A model generated the notes under the pieces. That model did not search any database. It worked only from the letters and a program-made list of their open reading frames with translations, and had not been told where the DNA came from. Of a stretch of DNA of 34,797 nt, positions 17,828-25,068 are shown piece after piece (within the stretch, counting starts at the first letter, position 1; each line of letters begins with the position of its first letter). This DNA comes from SZUA-430 sp964638635. Lineage in GTDB: Bacteria; Pseudomonadota; Alphaproteobacteria; Micropepsales; Micropepsaceae. Position numbers and translations under genes: made by a program. The stretch covers positions 1-34,797 of the forward strand of contig CAZXAQ010000040.1 in the NCBI GenBank assembly GCA_964638635.1, in the 5' to 3' direction.

Positions 17828-18156
17828 CCTTTGCGTCGGTGATGCGCTGAGCCCGCAGCGATCGGTCTCTCCCGCCGGTTGTGCGGCTTCCTTCGACAGA
17901 ATCTAGGTTTTCTGCCAGTGGCGGCGTGGCCGTCTCCTGGATCGGCTCTGTGAGCTACGGATACCGAACGCATTTCGAACGGATATCTAACGGATAATTC
18001 CGCGGAAATCAGCCAAGCTAACGGATATAACGGATTCGATTTTGCATCTCGCTCCGGCAACCACGCGTTGCAGGCGAAAAATAAGCCCAGATTTTTACTG
18101 TCCCCGCGAGATTAGCTCCCAAAACCGAGCGCAAGCTACGGGGCGATAGCCAAGCT
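17757..18156. repeat. Long non-coding repeat, copy 1, upstream of rhs2
   Basis: This stretch is repeated at 23104-23496. The first ~110 bases are nearly identical in both copies, including a hairpin TTCGCGG/CCGCGAA around GCCAAA. A variable middle follows, then the AACGGAT-type array (17956-18035), a GCAAC-CACGC-GTTGC hairpin (18057-18071), a TGTCCCCGCGAG segment, and an end at AAGCTT. Rhs2 homology begins 60 bases after the end. Minus-strand frames are open through it in both copies, but a single inserted base in copy 2 shifts the frame in a conserved block, so it is not protein-coding. The region 17591-17756 before it shows no gene and is probably the IS promoter region. Confidence 0.85.
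17956..18071. repeat. 11-bp-period heptamer array plus hairpin, copy 1
   Basis: Heptamers TACGGAT, AACGCAT, AACGGAT and AACGGAT start at 17956, 17967, 17978 and 17989, exactly 11 bp apart. Two more AACGGAT start at 18020 (31 bp on) and 18029 (9 bp on). A conserved GCGGAAA lies between the two groups. The hairpin GCAAC-CACGC-GTTGC starts 28 bp after the last heptamer start. The same distances recur at 29429-29544. Tandem 11-bp spacing puts each unit on one face of the helix, as in binding sites of OmpR/PhoB-type regulators, but no protein is known for this motif. Confidence 0.8.
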
Positions 18157-18167
18157 TTCCGGCTCAC

Positions 18168-21100
18168 GTGAACCGGCACAGTTGGCACACATGTGCCACA
18201 GCGCCACTTGTGCCACTCGGCCGTGACGATCCGCGGACGGCGGTGCAGGCGCTTGTGGCGCTCAAGGTGCTGTCGGCGTCGCTGCAGAACGGGGCGGCCG
18301 ATCTTGAGACGTTGCAGCGCCAGATCGTGGGGGCTTATGCCGCGTTCTGGTGGACGGAGACGCTGGCCGAAAACACGATCACGATCACGCAGGGTCACGG
18401 CGCGCGCAGCTTCTTCAAGCTCGCCGACGCGACGTTCGTTTCGCGCGGCAGTGCGGAGACGGCGGAGCTTTTGGGCACGCGCACGGTCGTCACGCCGACG
18501 TCGGGGCCGTCGCTCTATTGGTACAATCACTGTGTGCGGATCACGGGCGCGCAGCGCGAGATCTCCTATTACGGTGTTTGGAACGGCGCGTTTACGGCGT
18601 GCGCGGGCAACAACGCGACGGAGCCCACGATGCTCTTCGCGCGGCAGACGTTCCCGTTCGGGGTGACGGTCAGCTGGAACAACGCGACGATGACGCTGTC
18701 GAACAATCTGGGGCGCAGCGTTCAGGTGCAGGCGACGGCGACCGACATGCGCGCGTGCGATCCGGCGACGAGCCGCTGCGTGCTGTTTCCCTACGATCTG
18801 CTGGCGGCGGCGCCGGGCAGCGCGCTGCCGCGGTTCGGCGCCTCGCGGGTGACGGACCTCGTGGGCAACATGTGGACCTACGACTATCTCGGCAAGTTCC
18901 AGGCGTTCGCGCCGACGGCGCCGACAGTTGCGATGGTCGATTACGGCTACGACGCGGGCGCGCCCGGCGCGGTTGCGACGGTGAAAGACGCGGCCGGCAA
19001 CACGACGCAGTACACGATCACCGCGGGGCGGGCGGCGGCCGTCACCGACGCGCTCGGCAACACGTCGTTCAGCCTGCACGACCGCAACGGCAATCTGGTC
19101 AAGACCATCGATCCGCTCGGGCGCGTGAGCCTCACCGAATACGACAACTATCGCCGCAAATCGAAGGCGACGGCGCCGGAGGGCAACTTCACGACCTGGA
19201 CGTACGACGCGAAGTCGAACGTGCTTTCGACGACGATGACGCCGAAGCCGGGGTCGCCGTTGCCGGTGAAGACCACGAGCGCCACTTACGACGCGCTCTG
19301 CAATGTGGCGCTGACGAACACGGACGAACTGGGCCGCGTCACGAACACCGTCATCAACCAGACGACGTGCAAGACGACCTCGGTCACGGGGCCGCAGGTG
19401 AACCCGCCCGGCAACACGGCGCGGCCGGTGACGAGCTTTACCTACAACGGCTTCGGCCAGGTGCTGACGAAGACGGACCCAACCGGCCTGGTCACGCAGA
19501 TGACCTATCACGCGACGAACGGGAACCTGCTCAGCGTGATCTTGAACCCGGGCACCTCGCCCAACATCGCGGCGACCACCACGTTCGCCTATGACACGGC
19601 CGCCAACATCACGACGCTGACCGATCCGCGCGGGTTCGTGCACACGGCGACCTACGATGCGATGCGGCGGATCACGAGCTATACCGCGCCGACCTCCACC
19701 AACGCGAAGACGAAGTGGACCTACGACGCCGACGGCCTCGTCGTGAAGATCGAGCGGGCGAGCAACGCGGCGCAAACCACCTGGGCCACGACGGATTACA
19801 CCTATTGGCCGACGGGGCGCGTGCGCACGATGAGCGACGCGGACGGGCGGGTCACGCGCTACAGCTACGACGCGCTGAACCGGCTCAGCGTGGCGACGGA
19901 CCCGGAGAACCGGCAGACCAAGAAAATCTACGACGCGGCAGGCCAGACGATCGAAGACCACCGCGCGGTGGGGACGCCGCAGGTGCAGGTCTACGCGACG
20001 TACAGCTACACGGCGAACGGCAAACAGGCGTGGGTCAAAGACGCGAAGCTGAACCAGACGGCGTACACGTATGACGGCTTCGACCGGCTCGACAAAACCA
20101 CGTTCCCGGACGCGACGTTCGAGCAGCTGAGCTACAACGCGCGCGACAGCGTCACGCAGAAGCGGACGCGCAATGCGCAGTTGATCACGAACGGTTACGA
20201 CGGGCTCGACCGGGTGATCACCCACACCGTGCCGCAGCCGAACGCGGCGCCGTCGATCGTCACCAGCACCACCTACGATCTCGCGGGTCGCCCGACGGTG
20301 GTCAGCGACACCACCGGGCAGAGTCTGACCTACGGGTTCGATACTGCGAAGCGCGTCACGTCGGTGACGCAAGCGGCGCCGAACTTCGCCGGCACGCGGG
20401 TGGTCAGCTACCAGCTCGACCTCGCCAGCAACAAGACGCGCACGACGTGGGCGGACGGCTACTACGTCCAGTACGCATACGACGCGCTCAACCGCATGAC
20501 CACCGCGACCGAGAACGGCACGTTCCTGCTCTCGACGTACATTTACGACACGCTGAGTCGCAGAACGAGTCTGGTCTACGGCAATGGCGCGAGCCAGGGT
20601 TACACGTACTCAACGCTCGGCGACATGCTCACGCTCGCGAACACTATGACTGGGGCGAGCAACACCTATACTTCCACCTACACAAACGCCCACCAGATTG
20701 CGAGCGAAGCCGCGTCCAACGCCGCGTGGCAGTACTTGCCCGCTGCGTTCCAAACAACAGCCTATGCCGCCGCCAACAATCTGAATCAGTACACAAACGT
20801 CACAGTCGGCGCGAACCCGACACAGACGCTCGGTTACGACGCGAACGGCAACCTCACGACTGACGGTGTGTGGACGCTCGCGTACGACGCCGAAAACGTC
20901 ATGCGCTCATCGGACAAAGTCGGCATGGCGGTCAGCTATGCGCATGATCCGACAGGGCGCAGACAAGCGAAAACGGCGAACAGTGTCACGACCTCGTTCT
21001 TGCATGATGGGAACGAAGAAATTGCGGACTACAGCGGCACAACGGTTCTTCGCCGATTCGTCCCGGGCCCTGGTACCGATATGCCGATCGCGATGGTGAC

Positions 21101-21995
21101 GCCTGCGGGCGGCAGCTCGAACACGCGCACGTACTTCCACACGAACCGCCAGGGCTCGACGATCGCCACATCCGCCGACAACGGCACGATGGCCGAAGGT
21201 CCGTATGTGTACGACGCGTTCGGCAATGGCGCGCCCACGACCGGCGTCCCATTCAAATACACCGGCCGCAGTCTCGATCCCGAAACCGGCTTCTACTACT
21301 ACCGCGCCAGATATTACTCGCCGCCACTTGGACGGTTCTTCCAGACGGATCCGGTCGGCTACGACGACAATATGAATGCTTATGCCTACGTTTCGAATGA
21401 TCCACTTAACAAGACTGATCCGACGGGTCTTCAAGGGGATAAAGCACAGAGTGCGGAAGATCCGGAATGGAAGCGGAAAATTCGTGGAAACCCGCAACGG
21501 ACCAACGGGCCAAATGGCTCTGCGCATGCCAGACAGTCGATGAGAGAGGCCATAAAGGAGGCAAAGAAGCCAAATATCGAGAGAGTTCATATGAATGAAT
21601 CGTATCGAACAGTGACAGGAAGTTCTGGGAATTCAGCCGTGTCCAATGCTCAGGGTGATGTTGTCTCAGTGGAGAAACCGAATGCTGAGGGTTCGAGAGG
21701 GATTAGAGACGTTGAAGTGCGTTCGCCACAGCAGACGCCACAGGAGCTTCAGAGTCGGTACGATGCTGCGCAGCGAACCCTACCGAAAGGCTATCATCAG
21801 GCCGAACCAACTAGAGTGGTAACCGCAAAAGGCGCATCTGCCGCGGCAGCTGGGGAGGCTGCGGTGAGCGCTACCGAGGGGGCGGCCGCAGCTGCGGCGA
21901 ATACCGCAGGCGGGATGGCCGTTCCGTTGATAGTGCCAGACGCGGCGCTATACTACATAACCTGTCAACCTCCCGCGTGTTCACCAATTTCGTAA
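18168..21995 (+). CDS. 5'-truncated Rhs toxin with a different tip (Rhs2)
   Basis: A 1275-aa frame from a GTG at 18168. Homology to Rhs1 starts at 18217 (matching 12236), so the signal peptide, transglutaminase-like domain and about 800 N-terminal residues are missing. The remaining YD-repeat shell and core are closely related to Rhs1, and the DPTG core end lies at residue 1084. The tip (about 1089-1275) is unrelated to the Rhs1 tip: it has a polar region with AHARQSMREAIKEAKK and DVEVRSPQQTPQEL, then an Ala-rich stretch and a Cys-bearing end. The polar region could be a PD-(D/E)xK-like nuclease, a weak guess. Without a signal it is probably a silent or orphan cassette supplying tip and immunity by recombination. 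Base use turns more AT-rich in the tip. Confidence 0.8.
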   Translation: MNRHSWHTCATAPLVPLGRDDPRTAVQALVALKVLSASLQNGAADLETLQRQIVGAYAAFWWTETLAENTITITQGHGARSFFKLADATFVSRGSAETAELLGTRTVVTPTSGPSLYWYNHCVRITGAQREISYYGVWNGAFTACAGNNATEPTMLFARQTFPFGVTVSWNNATMTLSNNLGRSVQVQATATDMRACDPATSRCVLFPYDLLAAAPGSALPRFGASRVTDLVGNMWTYDYLGKFQAFAPTAPTVAMVDYGYDAGAPGAVATVKDAAGNTTQYTITAGRAAAVTDALGNTSFSLHDRNGNLVKTIDPLGRVSLTEYDNYRRKSKATAPEGNFTTWTYDAKSNVLSTTMTPKPGSPLPVKTTSATYDALCNVALTNTDELGRVTNTVINQTTCKTTSVTGPQVNPPGNTARPVTSFTYNGFGQVLTKTDPTGLVTQMTYHATNGNLLSVILNPGTSPNIAATTTFAYDTAANITTLTDPRGFVHTATYDAMRRITSYTAPTSTNAKTKWTYDADGLVVKIERASNAAQTTWATTDYTYWPTGRVRTMSDADGRVTRYSYDALNRLSVATDPENRQTKKIYDAAGQTIEDHRAVGTPQVQVYATYSYTANGKQAWVKDAKLNQTAYTYDGFDRLDKTTFPDATFEQLSYNARDSVTQKRTRNAQLITNGYDGLDRVITHTVPQPNAAPSIVTSTTYDLAGRPTVVSDTTGQSLTYGFDTAKRVTSVTQAAPNFAGTRVVSYQLDLASNKTRTTWADGYYVQYAYDALNRMTTATENGTFLLSTYIYDTLSRRTSLVYGNGASQGYTYSTLGDMLTLANTMTGASNTYTSTYTNAHQIASEAASNAAWQYLPAAFQTTAYAAANNLNQYTNVTVGANPTQTLGYDANGNLTTDGVWTLAYDAENVMRSSDKVGMAVSYAHDPTGRRQAKTANSVTTSFLHDGNEEIADYSGTTVLRRFVPGPGTDMPIAMVTPAGGSSNTRTYFHTNRQGSTIATSADNGTMAEGPYVYDAFGNGAPTTGVPFKYTGRSLDPETGFYYYRARYYSPPLGRFFQTDPVGYDDNMNAYAYVSNDPLNKTDPTGLQGDKAQSAEDPEWKRKIRGNPQRTNGPNGSAHARQSMREAIKEAKKPNIERVHMNESYRTVTGSSGNSAVSNAQGDVVSVEKPNAEGSRGIRDVEVRSPQQTPQELQSRYDAAQRTLPKGYHQAEPTRVVTAKGASAAAAGEAAVSATEGAAAAAANTAGGMAVPLIVPDAALYYITCQPPACSPIS

Positions 21996-22031
21996 TCAAC
22001 GGCGCCGAAGAGGAGCACGAACTGTACGATC

Positions 22032-22151
22032 ATGTTGGAATATACGTGCGTCGTCCTGTTGGCGAATGAACGAGAGGCGGTTTCCTGGCATGACTTGTTG
22101 GTCTGTGATACGAGACCGGCAGTCCGCGCCAGACGGGCGGAGGGTACGTAG
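22032..22151 (+). CDS. Possible 39-aa frame coupled to the rhs2 immunity gene
   Basis: An ATG at 22032 opens 39 codons ending in a TAG whose G is the first base of the next gene's GTG start (TAGTG). AGGAG lies at 22011-22015, 16 bases upstream, which is rather far. The peptide (MLEYTCVVLLANEREAVSWHD...) resembles nothing I know. It could be a small coupled protein or the decayed start of an immunity gene. Confidence 0.3.
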   Translation: MLEYTCVVLLANEREAVSWHDLLVCDTRPAVRARRAEGT

Positions 22152-22954
22152 TGAGAGGCGATTCTGTTGAGGAAACCGCAAGCACGCTGGTTCTGTACGA
22201 CTGGCAAGGTCAATTGAACCGGCAGCTCTGGCTGCAGATCTGCTTCAATTTCTTCAAGCTCGTTGATGCGGTTCCGAACTACGCGCAGTACGGAATTTCT
22301 GATGGCTCTTTTCACAAAGCTAAACCAAAGGGCTTGGCGCAAGTTTTCGAGAAGAAGCGGGTTGGCGCGTGCGATGTTGAGCGGCTGTTGCCGCCTTTTG
22401 TTGACGTCACACATTCGGATGTATCGGTTGCATTTGCGGAGCCGGAGGGGGAACGAAAACGCTTGGCGCTCTTTTCGCATCGATCCAAGCATGTTGACGT
22501 TGAGTTGTTTGTTGGTGTGGTTCAAGCGTTCGCGGAAATTGCTCAGATCACATATGGGCATGCGTATTTGCGGCCGGCGCGACTGGGCCCGACCATGTAC
22601 GCGTATGACTTGAATTGCGGGCTCGAGCAGTCGCGGCCCGAGGATCGCGTAGCGCTCGATGAGATGATGAGGTGGCGTGCGGAACGACTTGATTTAACCG
22701 CGCAACAAAAGCCAGCATCTTTCCGCCATTTGGTAGGTATGCAGCGCGATGTCTATCCGTTCAACGTACTCACGCTGCCGCATCTGAGATACAATGTTGA
22801 AGGTAAGCCGTTTGGCGAATGGGTGGCCTCCGCAGGGGGGCGCGGGAACCTTCACCTCGTGACGAAAGATGTGTGGGTGTGGGTTGTGCCGGAAGTTGAT
22901 CTTGGTGACGTTAGGGAGCGAATGAGCGCTAGCGGTGCCCTGGTCAGCAAGTGA
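22151..22954 (+). CDS. Probable immunity protein for the Rhs2 tip, family not recognised
   Basis: A 267-aa protein without signal peptide or membrane helix, from a GTG at 22151. Position directly after an Rhs tip, low GC compared with the rhs core, and cytoplasmic character all point to an immunity protein. It has an aromatic-rich C-terminal third (LPHLRYNVEGKPFGEWV, KDVWVWVVPEVDLGD). I cannot place it in a named immunity family. It may instead protect against a related toxin made by neighbours. Confidence 0.65.
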   Translation: MRGDSVEETASTLVLYDWQGQLNRQLWLQICFNFFKLVDAVPNYAQYGISDGSFHKAKPKGLAQVFEKKRVGACDVERLLPPFVDVTHSDVSVAFAEPEGERKRLALFSHRSKHVDVELFVGVVQAFAEIAQITYGHAYLRPARLGPTMYAYDLNCGLEQSRPEDRVALDEMMRWRAERLDLTAQQKPASFRHLVGMQRDVYPFNVLTLPHLRYNVEGKPFGEWVASAGGRGNLHLVTKDVWVWVVPEVDLGDVRERMSASGALVSK

Positions 22955-23103
22955 AACGTCGGGCGAAATGCTTGAAGAGCGAGGATGTGATAGGTATTTC
23001 CCAACCTCGACGACTCCCTACGATAGCGGGCAGCGACAATTTCCGCGTTGATTTTCTATTCTCTTAGCTTATTGTTTTCTTTTTCTCTGACTCGCGCAGT
23101 CAG

Positions 23104-23496
23104 CGGCTGCGACTTGAAAATTTGATACGGGATCAACGGCGTTTCGCGGGCCAAACCGCGAAGGGTAGGGACACCTTTGCGTCGGTGATGCGCTGAGCCC
23201 GCAGCGATCGGACTCCCCTTCTGGTTGTGCGGCTTTCTTAGATAGAATCTCGGTTTTCTGCGGATTTCGGCACGACTGCCAGCGGCACTGCCTCGTTCCG
23301 CAGACGGATACCACACGGGATATCTAACGGATAATTTCGCGGAAATCAGCCAAGCTAACGGGATATAACGGATTCGATTTTGCATCTCATTTCCGCAACT
23401 GAACGTTGCAGCCGGAAATAAGCCCAAGTTGTTCTGGTCCCCGCGAGGTTTGCCGCCCAAACCGAGCGGGTGCTTTGGGGCTCGCGAAGCAAGCTT
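23104..23496. repeat. Long non-coding repeat, copy 2
   Basis: Second copy of the 17757-18156 repeat, ending at the 17-bp GCTCGCGAAGCAAGCTT (23480-23496), which recurs alone at 16419-16435. Its heptamer array (23303-23373) has lost one 11-bp unit and carries an inserted G in AACGGGAT, while the hairpin GCAAC-TGAAC-GTTGC (23395-23409) keeps its stem with a different loop. It contains GGTAGGGACA at 23164-23173, the exact inverse of the left IS end. The stretch 22955-23103 before it has no gene; a small hairpin CTGACT/AGTCAG lies at 23087-23103. Confidence 0.85.
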
Positions 23497-23642
23497 CTAG
23501 TAGCCTCGTGTTGCTCGGCCAAACCGGGATTTGGGTGCGCGCCCTTGGCCGTTTTCCCGCCTAACTCTCGGGTACATGGGGTTGTTCGCTAAATTCTGAC
23601 GCGGGTACCCCCCGCCCCGCCCATGCGCTACGAACACGGTGA

Positions 23643-23668
23643 TCCGCCTTCGCCAAGGCTTCGGCGGA
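23643..23668. repeat. REP-like palindrome at the rhs scrap boundary
   Basis: TCCGCC (23643-23648) pairs with GGCGGA (23663-23668), and inside this GCC-AA-GGC forms a second short stem. It lies 4 bases before the rhs homology begins at 23673. From memory, palindromes of this CGCCAAGGC type are dispersed in many environmental genomes and yield spurious peptides. The preceding stretch 23497-23642 shows no gene. Confidence 0.55.
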
Positions 23669-23672
23669 CAGG

Positions 23673-24263
23673 TCAACCAGACGACGTGCAAGACGACCTC
23701 GGTCACGGGGCCGCAGGTGAACCCGCCCGGCAACACGGCGCGGCCGGTGACGAGCTTTACCTACAACGGCTTCGGCCAGGTGCTGACGAAGACGGACCCA
23801 ACCGGCCTGGTCACGCAGATGACCTATCACGCGACGAACGGGAACCTGCTCAGCGTGATCTTGAACCCGGGCACCTCGCCCAACATCGCGGCGACCACCA
23901 CGTTCGCCTATGACACGGCCGCCAACATCACGACGCTGACCGATCCGCGCGGGTTCGTGCACACGGCGACCTACGATGCGATGCGGCGGATCACGAGCTA
24001 TACCGCGCCGACCTCCACCAACGCGAAGACGAAGTGGACCTACGACGCCGACGGCCTCGTCGTGAAGATCGAGCGGGCGAGCAACGCGGCGCAAACCACC
24101 TGGGCCACGACGGATTACACCTATTGGCCGACGGGGCGCGTGCGCACGATGAGCGACGCGGACGGGCGGGTGACGCGGTACAGCTACGACGCGCTGAACC
24201 GGCTCAGCGTGGCGACCGATCCGGAGAACCGGCAGACCAAGAAATCTACGACGCGGCCGGGCA
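23673..24263 (+). pseudogene. Third rhs fragment, truncated at both ends and frameshifted
   Basis: Bases 23673 to about 24171 are identical, as far as I can read, to rhs2 19354-19852. The last ~90 bases then carry several differences, some shared with rhs1 (for example GTGACGCGGTAC). One A is lost in the AAGAAAATC run near 24240, shifting the frame. There is no start, no core and no tip. Homology fades at about 24263, and the 197 bases to the next gene have no coding sense. It is a relic of a third rhs gene or a recombination product. Confidence 0.9.
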
Positions 24264-24459
24264 GGTCGGGCCGGTGACGCGGGCTCTGGAAGAGCGCCGG
24301 GAAATGCCGGGCGATAGGATGCCGGCGTTGCGCATGGCCTTGAAACGATGTCACACAGAGGCCACACCGTGGCCGTTGCAGCGGTCCCGGCGCTATCGGA
24401 ATTGCCGGCGATTGGCGACCCTGCGGCACGTGTCGGTGATTCGCCGTTTGGAGGAACTC

Positions 24460-25068
24460 ATGCGTCTATCGATCAGCGCGGCTGTTGTTGCGATCTTTCT
24501 CGCGGGTGCGGCGGGGGCGCATGCGGGGACGTATGGCGGCGTGTTCGGCGGGTATGAGGCGTTGGATGTCACGGCGCGCGAGACGACGACGCCGCAGGCT
24601 TACGACGGCGACGGCGGTTTGGTCGGACTCCAGATTGGGCACGATTGGCAGGCGGACCGGTGGATCTATGGCGTCGCTGGCGACGTGGCCTACGACTTCG
24701 TTCATGCGTCGATCTTTTTCACCGGCGGACCGGTCGTGTTCAAGACGCGGGCCGAATGGGAAGGCTCACTGCGCGCGCGGCTCGGTTATGCGATGGAGGG
24801 GTTTACACCCTACGTCACAGGCGGCGTCGCGTACGCGCAGTTCGAGACGAAGTATTCGCAGGTCCTGTTGCCGTTTTTCGTGACGGATCACGACGCGTGG
24901 GGATGGACGCTGGGCGCCGGGGCCGAAGTGCCGATCGCGGAGCGGCTGTCGCTTGCCGTCGAGTACCGGTACAGCGACTACGGCTCGAACGGCAGCGCCG
25001 CGACGCCGGACGGCCCGCACGAGTTCACGACGGACCGGCTGACTGTCGGGTTGAACTGGGCGCTTTAG
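24460..25068 (+). CDS. Outer-membrane beta-barrel protein
   Basis: A 202-aa protein from the ATG at 24460, with GGAGGA 5 bases upstream. A Sec signal (about residues 1-22, ending AHA) is followed by an eight-strand-like barrel: alternating segments such as GTYGGVFGGYEAL, LVGLQIGHDWQ, ARLGYAMEGFTPYVTGGVAYAQ, AWGWTLGAGAEV and LAVEYRYSDYG, ending GLNWAL with a near-terminal aromatic. This is the small OMP/porin-family fold common in alphaproteobacteria (Omp25/Omp31-like). It probably sits in the outer membrane as a structural protein. It converges with the P450 gene, and the two ends overlap by 4 bases. Confidence 0.86.
   Translation: MRLSISAAVVAIFLAGAAGAHAGTYGGVFGGYEALDVTARETTTPQAYDGDGGLVGLQIGHDWQADRWIYGVAGDVAYDFVHASIFFTGGPVVFKTRAEWEGSLRARLGYAMEGFTPYVTGGVAYAQFETKYSQVLLPFFVTDHDAWGWTLGAGAEVPIAERLSLAVEYRYSDYGSNGSAATPDGPHEFTTDRLTVGLNWAL

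Noticed and set aside
17956..18035. CRISPR array
   Set aside because: Units are 7 bp at 11-bp spacing with no 23-47-bp repeats or unique spacers, and no cas gene is in the window.
17587..18060. Minus-strand frame through the long repeat, similar to one at 23056-23460
   Set aside because: The two translations share a long stretch, but in the conserved array block copy 2 has one extra base and the frame changes, so similarity is at DNA level only.
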